Positions 24,922 through 32,901 of a stretch of DNA of 36,437 bases are shown piece after piece (the stretch's first letter is position 1; every line of letters starts with the position of its first letter). The notes below the pieces were generated by a model that saw only the letters and a list, made by a program, of their open reading frames with translations, was not told where the DNA came from and did not search any database. This DNA comes from Chloroflexota bacterium. GTDB taxonomy: Bacteria > Chloroflexota > Chloroflexia > JAMCWQ01. The position numbers and the translations under genes were made by a program. The stretch lies in contig JAMCWQ010000078.1 in assembly GCA_023480825.1 (NCBI GenBank), forward strand, positions 1 to 36,437, read 5' to 3'.

Positions 24922-25878
24922 TCATGATAGTGCCAGCGCAATGCCCGCCATGGCACAAACGATGCCCACCAAATAGAATCTCATCGTCACCTGGGTTTCC
25001 GACCATCCCAACAACTCAAAGTGGTGGTGCAGCGGTGCCATCTTCAGCAAGCGCTTCCCCCTTGTGAGCTTGAAAAACAACACCTGTAACATCACAGACA
25101 AGGTCTCAACGACGAAAACGCCCCCTACAACCGGCAGGAGCAACCATTGGCCGGTGAGGAAAGCAGTGACGGCCAGAAGAGCACCCAGCATCAGGGACCC
25201 GGTATCGCCCATGAACAGCCTGGCGGGATGGGCATTGAACCACAGGAAAGCGAGAATGGCTCCAACTACAGTAAACGACAGGGCGACGACATAGTCTTGC
25301 CCCTGAAGAAAGGCGATGATGCCATAGGCGGCAAACGCCACCACTGAGGAGCCACCAGCTAGCGTATCCAGCCCGTCACTTAGGTTCACGGCGTTGGCCA
25401 TGGCCACGATGGCAAAGGCGGCTATCGGCAGATACCAGTTCCCGATATTGACCTTGCCAATGAACGGGACGTAGATGCTAGTCAGATCCAAAACGAAATG
25501 CAGCGAGAAAGCGGCAACTACGGCGATCACCACCAGCCAGCCAAACTTGAAGCTGGCCGCCATCCCCTTCGCCGACGGCCGGCTAACGTTCAGGTAATCG
25601 TCGACGGCGCCAAGGGTGCCACAGCTGGCGATGACGGCCAGAGGCAGAAGCATCGACCAGTGCCCCAAAAGGTTGAACGACGCCGTCACGACAAAGACAG
25701 CAAAGGCAATCATAATTCCGCCCATAGTCGGTGTGCCGGCCTTCGCCTGGTGTGAGGACGGCCCATCGGACCTGATTCGCTTTCCTATCTGTAATTTCTG
25801 CAGTAGCCGGATAAGCGGCCCACCGATCAACAAGCCGATGACAAAAGCGAGGGCGGAAAGCATCAGAGAATAGGTCAT
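24922..25878 (-). CDS. mraY: Phospho-N-acetylmuramoyl-pentapeptide transferase
   Basis: It moves phospho-MurNAc-pentapeptide to undecaprenyl phosphate to make lipid I, in the membrane. About ten helices are visible. Family motifs are KAGTPTMGGIMI, GAVDDYLNVSRPSAKGM (the DD pair), NLSDGLDTLAGG (catalytic Asp), FMGDTGSLMLGALLA and PLHHHFELLGWSETQV. ATG 25878 (MTYSLMLSALAF) matches the family start and gives 318 residues, but its ribosome site AGGAG touches the ATG. A TTG at 25956 overlapping the murF stop as TTGA would add 26 polar residues and cannot be excluded. Confidence 0.94.
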   Translation of the reverse strand: MTYSLMLSALAFVIGLLIGGPLIRLLQKLQIGKRIRSDGPSSHQAKAGTPTMGGIMIAFAVFVVTASFNLLGHWSMLLPLAVIASCGTLGAVDDYLNVSRPSAKGMAASFKFGWLVVIAVVAAFSLHFVLDLTSIYVPFIGKVNIGNWYLPIAAFAIVAMANAVNLSDGLDTLAGGSSVVAFAAYGIIAFLQGQDYVVALSFTVVGAILAFLWFNAHPARLFMGDTGSLMLGALLAVTAFLTGQWLLLPVVGGVFVVETLSVMLQVLFFKLTRGKRLLKMAPLHHHFELLGWSETQVTMRFYLVGIVCAMAGIALALS

Positions 25879-25952
25879 CTCCTGGATGGAGGAGGGATGG
25901 ATCTGACTTCGGGTCACGAGTGTATCAAATGGCAGGGACACATTGGTCAAGA

Positions 25953-27347
25953 TCAATTGGTATCCAGTACCTCCTTAACCACCTCTTCCATGGCCATTCC
26001 GCGCGACCCCTTGAACAGAATATAGTCCCCTCGTTGGATGACGGACTTGAGATACGCGATCACTTCGGACTTGTCTTCGCAGTGCATTACCCGGTCCTCG
26101 GGCATACCCGAGTCGACGGCAGCCTGGCGCACGGTCCGGCAGAGCGGCCCACAAAGGATGAGCCGGTCCACTCCTCGGGCCGCCCGGCATCCAACTCGCC
26201 GGTGCCCTTCCACCTCATAGTCGCCAAGCTCAAGCATGTCACTCAGAACGGCGATGTGGCGTCCCGGGGTCTCCGAAAGAAGATCGAGGGCGGCCACCAT
26301 GGAGTCAGGGCTGGCATTGTACGTGTCATCGATGAGTGTCGTACCCAATATCCCCTTCCGAATTGCCAGGCGGCCCTTCACCTCGAAGCTGGCCATACCT
26401 TCTTCAATATCCGGTGCACTGAGGCCCTCGACTAGACCAACGGCGGCCGCCATTAGGGCGGTATAAACGTTGTGACGGCCCAGAAGACGAACCCGGAAGG
26501 GATGGCTTCCGCCGCCCCATTGCAGGCGGAAGCCGATTCCCTCCAGTCCGAAACTTTCGATTTCGTCTGCCCAAATATCGCAGTCTGAGCTTGTTCCATA
26601 CATGATCACGCTGCAACGAGCCTTGGAGCGCATGGAACGTACGTACGGATTGTCGTTGTTCAGAATGGCAACACCATCGCCCGGCAACGACGATATCAGC
26701 TCGGATTTGTTCTCTGCAATGGCCTCGATCGTCCCCATGCGTTCGAGATGAACCGGAGCCACGGTAGTAATGACGCCGATGCGAGGTTCGGCAATGGCCG
26801 CTAATTCCGCGATCTCGCCCATCCTGTACGCCCCACCCATCTCCATCACGGCCATTTGGTGGTGGGGCTCCAGTCTCAGGAGAGTGAGCGGCAGCCCATA
26901 TTCCGTGTTCAGGTTCCCTTCGTTCTTCAGCACGCTGAAGCGCCGGCCGAGCACGGTTGCTATTAGTTCCTTGGCGGTAGTCTTGCCGAGGCTACCGGTG
27001 ATGCCGATGACATCCACGTTGTGGCTCCGCCGCCAGAAATGGGCTAGGTTCTGAAGGGCCACCAGCGCATCCGGTACTGAGATTACAACAGGAGCGTTGG
27101 CATCGAGGGCTTTGGAGACCTTTTCGGAATCGGCCAGGACTGCCGTCGCACCATTTCTCACGGCACAGTCGACGAAGTCATGGCCATCATACCGCTCGCC
27201 GGGCAGGGCAACAAAGAGGGAACCGGGCTCGCACTGGCGCGAGTCGATACATACCGACGTAACCACGGAAGTATCCATTGGAAGACTGCTATCCTTCAGG
27301 ATCAACTGTCCTTCAGTCCCGGCAATTATGTCACGTAGAGTCAGCAT
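25953..27347 (-). CDS. murF: UDP-N-acetylmuramoyl-tripeptide--D-alanyl-D-alanine ligase
   Basis: It adds D-Ala-D-Ala to the UDP-MurNAc-tripeptide. The 464-residue product has the N-terminal MurF domain (DSRQCEPGSLFVALPGERYD then GHDF), the P-loop GITGSLGKTTAKE (115-127) and MEMGGAYRMGEIAELA. LLGRHNVYTALMAAAVG and the C-terminal DDTYNASPDSMVAAL and FKGSRGMAMEEVV follow, all typical of MurF rather than MurE. murE itself is not in this cluster. A possible own promoter lies 32 nt upstream. The translation start has only a weak GAAGA ribosome site. Confidence 0.96.
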   Translation of the reverse strand: MLTLRDIIAGTEGQLILKDSSLPMDTSVVTSVCIDSRQCEPGSLFVALPGERYDGHDFVDCAVRNGATAVLADSEKVSKALDANAPVVISVPDALVALQNLAHFWRRSHNVDVIGITGSLGKTTAKELIATVLGRRFSVLKNEGNLNTEYGLPLTLLRLEPHHQMAVMEMGGAYRMGEIAELAAIAEPRIGVITTVAPVHLERMGTIEAIAENKSELISSLPGDGVAILNNDNPYVRSMRSKARCSVIMYGTSSDCDIWADEIESFGLEGIGFRLQWGGGSHPFRVRLLGRHNVYTALMAAAVGLVEGLSAPDIEEGMASFEVKGRLAIRKGILGTTLIDDTYNASPDSMVAALDLLSETPGRHIAVLSDMLELGDYEVEGHRRVGCRAARGVDRLILCGPLCRTVRQAAVDSGMPEDRVMHCEDKSEVIAYLKSVIQRGDYILFKGSRGMAMEEVVKEVLDTN

Positions 27348-27378
27348 TCTTCATACCAAGAGCAAATTTCGCCAGATA

Positions 27379-27407
27379 ATTCTAACAGACGTGTAACCGG
27401 GCGTAAA
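27379..27407 (-). promoter_or_regulatory. Possible internal promoter before murF
   Basis: TTTACG (27407-27402), 17-nt spacer, TAGAAT (27384-27379) in the 95-nt gap between ftsI and murF. It resembles the mraZ promoter (TTTACA, TAGAAT), but the -35 is weak. Confidence 0.4.
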
Positions 27408-27442
27408 ACCCAGCGATGACCTGTTGGGGCTACATATAGTCG

Positions 27443-29164
27443 CTACTGGCCACTCGCATCGGTCTTCTCAGTGGGCGGAATCCGGTAGTACATCAGAAGG
27501 TCACGGGTGATTTCGCCCACAACTGGCCCAGCCGTCCGCGATCCCCAGGGGTTATCGGCTGGCTTGTCCAGCTTAACAAACACCACGAACTTGGGATCGT
27601 TGGCGGGGGCGTAAGCAATGGTCGATCCGATTGTTGCCGTGCTATCGTAGCCGCCATCTTGTGGGACTTGAGCCGTGCCCGTCTTTCCGGCTATCAGATA
27701 TCCCGGCACTCCGGCCTCTTTGGCCTCACCCCTGTTCACGGACTCTACTAGCATGTTTGTGAGTTCGTGCGCCACCTCGGGTTTGACAACTTGCCGCACT
27801 ACCGTGGGCTGGGTATCGGTCACCACCTTGCCGTCCTGGATCACCTTCTGGACTATATAGGGCCGCATCAATTTACCGCCGTTGGCAACAGCAGCAACGG
27901 CGGAGACAACCTGAAGAGGGGTGGCCGATATGCCCTGGCCAAAGGAGTTTGTATATAGATCGATAGGTGTCCACCCCGAGGTATCATCCCCCGGTTGTTT
28001 CACAATGCCCGCCTCTTCACCCTGGAGATCAATGCCTGTAGGCTGCCCAAAACCAAACGCCTGAACGTAGCGGTAGAAGGCATCGGAACCCAACTGGGTG
28101 CTTACGAAGCTGGAGCCTATGTTGCAGGACCGGACCAGGACATCGGTCATCGATTCCTGCCCGTGGGCGGTGTGGTCCCAGTTGTAGATGGTGTAGCCAT
28201 AAACAGTCACCTGGCCCTTGCAGTCGAAGGTCGTGGTGGGCTGTACTACTCCGGTGTCGAGGCCCGCGGCCATAGTGACGACCTTGAACGTCGAGCCTGG
28301 CTCGTACAAATCGGAAATCGCCGGATTCTTGAACAGCTCTTCATCCGTCGTCGCAAAGCGATTGGGATCGAACGTCGGGCGGCTGGCCATGCCCAGTATG
28401 GCCCCGGTCTTGGGGTCCATCACTATAATGGTGCCGCTTAGCGCCTTGTTGTCGGTGATAGCCTCATCTAGCCGGGTTTCTACAATATGCTGGACAGCAG
28501 AATCTATCGTAAGAACCAAGTCGCTTCCTTCTGTCGGGGGCTTCCATTCCCAAGTGCCAACCCCAATGCGGTTGCCGTTGGAGTCTCTTTCGGCTAGCAT
28601 CACACCCGGCACACCACCCACGATACTATCATAGGCCCCTTCCACGCCATAGGCTCCCTTGTTTTCGTAATTGGCGAAGCCGAGCACCTGGGCGGCAAAT
28701 TCTCCATCCGGATAGGTCCGCTTTACCCCATGCTCAATGTAGATCCCCGGTATGTTCATCTCCTCGAGCTTGGTGCTTAGCTCGACGTCCAGCCGCTGCT
28801 TCAGCAACACCCATCCGGAGTTTTGCTCCGAGAGCAGGGGAATTAGCTTCTCGGTTGGCTCGCCGATGACGCCGCTCAACACCCCGGCTACACTCGCCGG
28901 GTCTGTGATGAGCTGGGGAACGGCGTACACGTTGTCTGCGCTTATGTTCGAAGCAAGAACGTGGCCATTTCTATCGGAAATCGTGCCGCGGCGAGGTATT
29001 ATCTGCTCTTCTGACCAATGCTCCGCATCGGCTTTCGAGGCTAGGACCGTGTGCTGGCCGATCTGAAAGTAGGCGAGGCGGCCGCTCAGCACAACGCCAT
29101 AGAGCAAGAAGAAAGCCAGAAGGGCAATGAGCCTGCGGCGGAAAGTAAATTTTCGACGAGACAA
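27443..29164 (-). CDS. ftsI: Class B penicillin-binding protein (FtsI/PBP2)
   Basis: It is the transpeptidase that crosslinks septal peptidoglycan with FtsW. The 573-residue product has a short basic cytoplasmic start, one membrane helix (about 12-32), and the pedestal dimerisation domain opening IIPRRGTISDRNGHVLA. The transpeptidase domain has active-site STFK (Ser291, Lys294), SCN (346-348) and KTGTAQ (494-499). No C-terminal PASTA domain is present, unlike many Gram-positive homologues. The start is TTG at 29164 with GAGGAG 8 nt before it and lies 12 nt after the ftsL stop. Confidence 0.95.
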   Translation of the reverse strand: MSRRKFTFRRRLIALLAFFLLYGVVLSGRLAYFQIGQHTVLASKADAEHWSEEQIIPRRGTISDRNGHVLASNISADNVYAVPQLITDPASVAGVLSGVIGEPTEKLIPLLSEQNSGWVLLKQRLDVELSTKLEEMNIPGIYIEHGVKRTYPDGEFAAQVLGFANYENKGAYGVEGAYDSIVGGVPGVMLAERDSNGNRIGVGTWEWKPPTEGSDLVLTIDSAVQHIVETRLDEAITDNKALSGTIIVMDPKTGAILGMASRPTFDPNRFATTDEELFKNPAISDLYEPGSTFKVVTMAAGLDTGVVQPTTTFDCKGQVTVYGYTIYNWDHTAHGQESMTDVLVRSCNIGSSFVSTQLGSDAFYRYVQAFGFGQPTGIDLQGEEAGIVKQPGDDTSGWTPIDLYTNSFGQGISATPLQVVSAVAAVANGGKLMRPYIVQKVIQDGKVVTDTQPTVVRQVVKPEVAHELTNMLVESVNRGEAKEAGVPGYLIAGKTGTAQVPQDGGYDSTATIGSTIAYAPANDPKFVVFVKLDKPADNPWGSRTAGPVVGEITRDLLMYYRIPPTEKTDASGQ

Positions 29165-29176
29165 AACGTGTTCTCC

Positions 29177-29575
29177 TCAATGCTGAACGCCAACAGGCAC
29201 GTAAAGAAACTCGAAGTCCTTGACCGGCTGCATGCCTAGTTTGTCGCGCGCAGTGTCTTCGATCGAAGACAGCGACTCGTAACCCGCGATCTTGAGCTGG
29301 AGGGCCTCATTGGTGCGAACCAATGCCTCGTTCTCCGCTTTCAACTGCTCGATGCGATAGGCGTTGCTGGCGACGGAGCTTGTCTGCACAAGGTAAAGGA
29401 GGCTGATCGCGCCGCAGGCCAGGACCACCAGCATGCACATCACCGCGTGCTGCGGTACTGCCAATTGGCGCACCTGCAGCCGCGGCGCGGTGGCGCGCCT
29501 GCCCCTGGTTGCCGGCGTTGGCCAAGTTGCCGCTTCAGCCGTACTCTGTCGCATTTTACCCACACCTATTGCCAT
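29177..29575 (-). CDS. ftsL: FtsL-like septum protein
   Basis: The 132-residue bitopic protein has a basic cytoplasmic part (RGRRATAPRLQVRQ), one membrane helix at about 43-63 (HAVMCMLVVLACGAISLLYL) and an external coiled coil (ASNAYRIEQLKAENEALVRT then NEALQLKI). A conserved tail IEDTARDKLGMQPVKDFEFL follows. This is the FtsL/DivIC pattern, and the place between rsmH and ftsI is where ftsL always lies. Sequence conservation in this family is low, so the name rests on architecture and location. It overlaps the rsmH end by 10 nt. Confidence 0.85.
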   Translation of the reverse strand: MAIGVGKMRQSTAEAATWPTPATRGRRATAPRLQVRQLAVPQHAVMCMLVVLACGAISLLYLVQTSSVASNAYRIEQLKAENEALVRTNEALQLKIAGYESLSSIEDTARDKLGMQPVKDFEFLYVPVGVQH

Positions 29576-30510
29576 AGCTCGATCCTCTCTGCCACGCGTA
29601 ATCTGGCGCTTCGCGCCCTTGGATTTGCGGCGACCTCATCCGGACCCGGTTTCAAGACACCCTTGGAAACACGCCTGAGGCGTGGCTTGTGCGAGCACGT
29701 ACAGACCGGGGACTCAGGGGGGCAGATGCAGCCCTTGGCTTCCACTTCCATGAACCTCTTCACAATACGATCTTCGAGCGAATGAAAAGCAATGACGACA
29801 AGTCTGCCGCCTGTCGCCAGCAGATCCAGGGCCTGCTCCAACGCCAAAGACAACCTTTCGAGCTCATGATTCACGGCAATCCTAAGCGCTTGAAACGTGC
29901 GGGTGGCCGGGTGGATCTTCTCCCCGTGGCGGCCCCCAACCGCTCGCTCCACCAATGCCGCCAATTGTCTCGTGGAAGCCAGTGGCCGTTTGGCTCGCTC
30001 TTGCACAATCAACCTGGCGATCCGGCGAGAGCCCGGCTCCTCCCCAAATCGCCACAGCAAGCCGGCCAGCTCCGCTTCAGATAGGCTGTTGAGGAGATCG
30101 GCGGCGGTCTCCGGTTCACGAGGGTCCAAACGCATGTCCAGCGGGCCATCGACCATGAAGCTCAATCCCCGGTCGGCATCAGAAAGCTGCACCGACGAGA
30201 ACCCTAAATCGAAGAGCACGCCGTCCACGCCCACGTAGCCTAGTCTCTCCGCCACCTCGCGCAAGCGAAAGAAGTTCTCGTTCACCAAGATCGCTCTCTG
30301 GCCAAACCTTGCCAGCCTTGCCGCCGCTATCTCAATAGCCTTGGGGTCAGCATCGAGCCCAAGCAAGAGCCCGTCTGGAGCGGATCGCTCGAGAATCCCT
30401 TCGGCGTGCCCTCCGGCCCCCAAGGTACAGTCGATGTATCTGCCTCCCGGATGCACCGTCATGGCCGACATCGATTCCTCGAATAGGACGGAGACATGGG
30501 AAGCTTCCAT
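29566..30510 (-). CDS. rsmH: 16S rRNA (cytosine(1402)-N(4))-methyltransferase
   Basis: RsmH (MraW) methylates N4 of C1402 in the 16S rRNA P site using SAM. The 314-residue product has HVSVLFEESMSAM at the start, the SAM motif DCTLGAGGHAEGIL (about 27-40), LLGLDADPKA, DGVLFDLGFSS, and the C-terminal end VVIAFHSLEDRIVKRFM, CICPPESPVCTC and NPRARSARLRVAE. The length is normal. It is the second gene of the cluster, 20 nt after mraZ, with GGAGGT about 10 nt before ATG. Confidence 0.97.
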   Translation of the reverse strand: MEASHVSVLFEESMSAMTVHPGGRYIDCTLGAGGHAEGILERSAPDGLLLGLDADPKAIEIAAARLARFGQRAILVNENFFRLREVAERLGYVGVDGVLFDLGFSSVQLSDADRGLSFMVDGPLDMRLDPREPETAADLLNSLSEAELAGLLWRFGEEPGSRRIARLIVQERAKRPLASTRQLAALVERAVGGRHGEKIHPATRTFQALRIAVNHELERLSLALEQALDLLATGGRLVVIAFHSLEDRIVKRFMEVEAKGCICPPESPVCTCSHKPRLRRVSKGVLKPGPDEVAANPRARSARLRVAERIELWQ

Positions 30511-30530
30511 TGATCAGCAGACCTCCAAGA

Positions 30531-30959
30531 TCATATAAGGTCCGTGAGCCGTTCGGCGATAGAAGCGCCCTGATTATCCACAAACGTCTCCACCTCAGCC
30601 CATTTGCCATTGCTCCAAATCTCGATATAGGTGTTCATTCCCACCACTATCACGTCGGATTCGAGTTGGGCAAAAGATCGTAGATGAGGAGGAAGAATGA
30701 GCCGCCCCTGCGCGTCCAGTTCAGAGTCCACTGCGGAGGCGAAGAACATCCGGCGCAGGTTGCGTGCATCGGGGTCGGTAATGGAAAGCGAATTGACCTT
30801 CTCGGCCAGAGGCTGCCACTCGGCAAGCGGGTAAATCGTCAAGCAGGTGTCAATTCCCCTGGTCACCACGAGCCCACCGCGGAGTCCCTCTCGGAACTTC
30901 GCCGGTACGGCAATCCTTCCTTTGGCATCGATGCTGTGCTCGTAGCGTCCCAGAAACAC
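30531..30959 (-). CDS. mraZ: Transcriptional regulator MraZ
   Basis: MraZ is an AbrB-like DNA-binding protein that regulates the dcw cluster in several bacteria by binding repeats in its own promoter. From GTG at 30959 the 142-residue product begins (M)FLGRYEHSIDAKGRIAVPAK. It repeats the motif in the second half (SELDAQGRLILPPHLR), the two half-domains of MraZ. An in-frame ATG at 31055 would add 32 residues and lies at the predicted transcription start, so GTG with GGAG 8 nt upstream is preferred. It is the first gene of the cluster. Confidence 0.94.
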   Translation of the reverse strand: MFLGRYEHSIDAKGRIAVPAKFREGLRGGLVVTRGIDTCLTIYPLAEWQPLAEKVNSLSITDPDARNLRRMFFASAVDSELDAQGRLILPPHLRSFAQLESDVIVVGMNTYIEIWSNGKWAEVETFVDNQGASIAERLTDLI

Positions 30960-31005
30960 GTTGCTGGCTCCGTTGCGGAAGGTGTTTTGGTGAGTAAGCG
31001 GCGAG

Positions 31006-31097
31006 ATATCCACATGTCCCACCACTTTTCCCCACATTTCACCATAGTTATCCACATTCTATCCAAATCACGCCCCATGTAAAGACTTTTATCCACG
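31006..31097 (-). promoter_or_regulatory. Phased TGG repeats (MraZ-type boxes) overlapping DnaA-box-like sites
   Basis: On the minus strand four-base units ending in TGG occur with their low ends at 31063 (TTGG), 31052 (GTGG), 31042 (ATGG), 31032 (GTGG), 31022 (GTGG) and 31010 (GTGG). The steps are 11, 10, 10, 10 and 12 nt. Direct repeats of this kind about one helical turn apart are the known binding pattern of MraZ. The same region holds TTATCCACA, a perfect DnaA box, at 31048-31056 (plus strand), ATATCCACA at 31006-31014 and TTATCCACG at 31089-31097. Confidence 0.65.
31056..31083 (-). promoter_or_regulatory. mraZ (dcw cluster) promoter
   Basis: TTTACA (31083-31078), 16-nt spacer, TAGAAT (31061-31056) on the minus strand. 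Predicted start is near 31049, leaving a leader of about 90 nt before the mraZ GTG. The promoter lies inside the array of TGG repeats. Confidence 0.6.
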
Positions 31098-31205
31098 ACT
31101 TTGCAGCGGAGTTGGGAAATGAGAATGATGGAAGCACGTTTTTGGAAAATGTCGAACATTGTTCCCTGAACTGCATGGCTGAACAAGCCGGAGGAGTGGC
31201 AGAAA

Positions 31206-31382
31206 TGTCATTCCGAAGGAGCGGCCGGATTATGACGATATTCTGGGCCGGGACGTAATAGCGGCTGAGGAATCCGTACCTCTTGGTGGGGAGCCCCGGC
31301 AGACAGACAACGGATTCCTCAGCCGCTCCCGATTGAGGGCCAACTGTCTCCTAGCGAAAGAGGCGGGGCTTTCGGAATGACA
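31206..31382. repeat. Nested palindromic repeat (TGTCATTCCGA type)
   Basis: The outer arms TGTCATTCCGAA (31206-31217) and TTCGGAATGACA (31371-31382) are perfect 12-bp inverted repeats. Inside them GCGGCTGAGGAATCCGT (31261-31277) pairs with its exact 17-nt complement at 31310-31326. No coding sequence lies within. The pattern TGTCATTCCGA...GAGGAATCC resembles dispersed palindromic repeats I know from Chloroflexota and other environmental genomes, and copy number elsewhere cannot be seen here. Confidence 0.75.
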
Positions 31383-31391
31383 GGAGCCGTT

Positions 31392-31512
31392 CCCCTTCTC
31401 TCAGTTCTTCCGCCGAAGGATGGGAGAAGGGGCCAGGGGATGAGGGCCTAACCACCGAAAGAGGCGGCAGGGCACGAGACCCTGCCCTACGCTTGCCGGC
31501 CTGGCGGCCGGC
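31392..31512. repeat. Cluster of three short palindromes
   Basis: Three hairpins follow each other: CCCCTTCTC (31392-31400) with GAGAAGGGG (31424-31432), GGCAGGG (31466-31472) with CCCTGCC (31480-31486), and GCCGGC (31495-31500) with GCCGGC (31507-31512). With the preceding element they fill most of the 624-nt space between mraZ and the RNase H gene. A 78-codon open frame across them is not considered a gene. Confidence 0.6.
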
Positions 31513-31583
31513 AGTCAGAATAAATTCCGGCCAGCGGGACATCCCCTCATCCTGCCCATTTGACCCTTTGACCCGTTGCCCCT

Positions 31584-32033
31584 TCACACCGGCTTGCGCC
31601 GGACTCTCTTCTGCGCGGTGATGGCTTGGGTTGCCAGGCGGTCGGACTTGGCATTTCGCTCCCGCGGCACGTGGGTGAAGGAGACTTCCTCGACCTGTTT
31701 GATCAACTCTATGACCTGCTGGTACAAACGCTGCAACGTGGCATCGCGCACTTTGTACTCCCCTTTGAGTTGCTTCACCACAAGCTCGCTATCGAGGAAG
31801 CAGTCGAGCCGCTCCGGCCTGTATTTGAGCGCGGCCTTCAGGGCAAAGAGGAGAGCGTTGTATTCGGCCTGATTGCAGGTCATCACCCCAAGAGGCTCGG
31901 AGATAGTCTCGAGCACTGTGCCGCCGGCTTGCACGACACCGCCCGCTCCGGCCAGGCCGGGGTTTCCTTGAGAGGCGCCGTCACTGTGGATGGCTATAAC
32001 CCGGAGATCGGGTCCTTGGTTAGTGCGGGGCAT
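31584..32033 (-). CDS. Ribonuclease HI family protein
   Basis: The 149-residue protein has the RNase H fold with acidic active-site residues Asp18 (HSDGASQGNPG), Glu57 (NQAEYNALL), Asp81 (DSELVVKQL) and Asp131 (NAKSDRLA). This is the short type lacking the basic handle region, often annotated as reverse-transcriptase-like or RNase HI family. It would cut the RNA strand of RNA-DNA hybrids. The ATG lies within the end of the zinc-ribbon gene (14-nt overlap), a pairing seen in many genomes. Symbol rnhA is plausible but this clade differs from E. coli RnhA. Confidence 0.9.
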   Translation of the reverse strand: MPRTNQGPDLRVIAIHSDGASQGNPGLAGAGGVVQAGGTVLETISEPLGVMTCNQAEYNALLFALKAALKYRPERLDCFLDSELVVKQLKGEYKVRDATLQRLYQQVIELIKQVEEVSFTHVPRERNAKSDRLATQAITAQKRVRRKPV

Positions 32034-32730
32034 ATAATATCCGCCCGCAACTGCAGTAAACTACTCGCTGCCCGGAGCGGCACTCCTGCAGCGTCGCCTT
32101 TGGCAGTGATTCCCGGCAGCCCGAACACATGCCGTTTTCCACCACCGCCACCGCCAAGCCCCTCCTGGTCTTTCGCAACCTTTCGTACTTCGCAAGTAAT
32201 TCGGTATCGAGCCCGGCAGCAGACTCCAGATGGGCGGTGCGCTGCCTGTGGAGCTCGGCGATCTCCGCTTCCAGCACGATCCGCTCCTGAGAGAGATTGG
32301 CCGACTCCTCCGCCCATGCTTGTTCGGCCCTAACCAGTTCTGCGCGGGCTTCGGCGAGTCCGGTTCCGGCGGCCTCATCAGCCAGCATGGCTTCCAACTC
32401 TCTCTCCTCCAGTAGGGATTTCTCCTCCAGAAGGCGGGACCTTTCCTCTTCCATGTGGGATAGCTGGCTCTGGTTCTTGATTCCGCCAACACGCAGCCCT
32501 TTGTCAATGCTCGCTAGGCGCCGGTTCAGGTCGGACTCCTCCGCCTCTATTTCGGGCAAGGCGCTCTGAGCCGCCCTCACCTCCGACTCCCGTGATTCGA
32601 CCACGGCACGCGCCAGCGGGATGCTGTCATCTGTTCGAAGCCGCTCGTCTATTCTTTCGATGGCCGCAACCCGGGCATCGATTTCCAGGTCTATGTGCTG
32701 TAGCTCGTGAAGGTAGCGCACGCTATTCAT
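32020..32730 (-). CDS. Coiled-coil C4-type zinc ribbon protein (COG1579)
   Basis: The 236-residue protein has a long helical coiled-coil hairpin (about 5-180, rich in Glu, Arg, Leu and Ala) with KGLRVGGIKNQSQLSHMEEE near the turn. A C-terminal zinc ribbon carries Cys202, Cys205, Cys226 and Cys228 (CSGC...CSCGRILY). This is the DUF164/CT398-like architecture. Its function is not well defined, and a nucleic-acid role is suggested by the ribbon and by coupling to RNase HI. GGGGAG is 7 nt before the ATG. Confidence 0.88.
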   Translation of the reverse strand: MNSVRYLHELQHIDLEIDARVAAIERIDERLRTDDSIPLARAVVESRESEVRAAQSALPEIEAEESDLNRRLASIDKGLRVGGIKNQSQLSHMEEERSRLLEEKSLLEERELEAMLADEAAGTGLAEARAELVRAEQAWAEESANLSQERIVLEAEIAELHRQRTAHLESAAGLDTELLAKYERLRKTRRGLAVAVVENGMCSGCRESLPKATLQECRSGQRVVYCSCGRILYAPH

Positions 32731-32802
32731 CTAAGTCTCCCCGGTGGCACACTGCCGCCTCGATTCAGCTTATCAGATTTGCCTAAATGCAGCAAGGTAC
32801 CA

Positions 32803-32831
32803 TTGACATAGAACGCCTGTTCTGCTACCAT
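32803..32831 (+). promoter_or_regulatory. Promoter of the small unknown gene at 32902
   Basis: TTGACA (32803-32808), 17-nt spacer, TACCAT (32826-32831) with a TGC extension before the -10. Predicted start is near 32838, inside the second palindromic box. Confidence 0.65.
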
Positions 32832-32846
32832 TAGAACGTACGTTCT
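32810..32846 (+). promoter_or_regulatory. Two LexA-like boxes
   Basis: AGAACGCCTGTTCT (32810-32823) lies between -35 and -10, and AGAACGTACGTTCT (32833-32846, extending to TAGAACGTACGTTCTA) covers the start site. Both fit AGAAC-N4-GTTCT, the inverted repeat of the Gram-positive LexA (SOS) box GAAC-N4-GTTC. The second also fits the B. subtilis core GAACRNRYGTTC. Centres are 23 bp apart, about two helical turns. Confidence 0.6.
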
Positions 32847-32901
32847 ATTATTATTGGCGGCGCATACGGCTAACCGGACGTAAAGATTGAAGGTGAAAGA
32901 A

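Noticed and set aside
31006-31097. DnaA-box cluster as a replication origin
   Set aside because: No dnaA, dnaN, gyrase or AT-rich unwinding region is nearby, and the boxes coincide with the mraZ promoter repeats, so a regulatory role is likelier.
31351-31587. Open frame of 78 codons on the minus strand
   Set aside because: It is made of the palindromic repeat cluster between rnhA and mraZ and shows no protein-like pattern.
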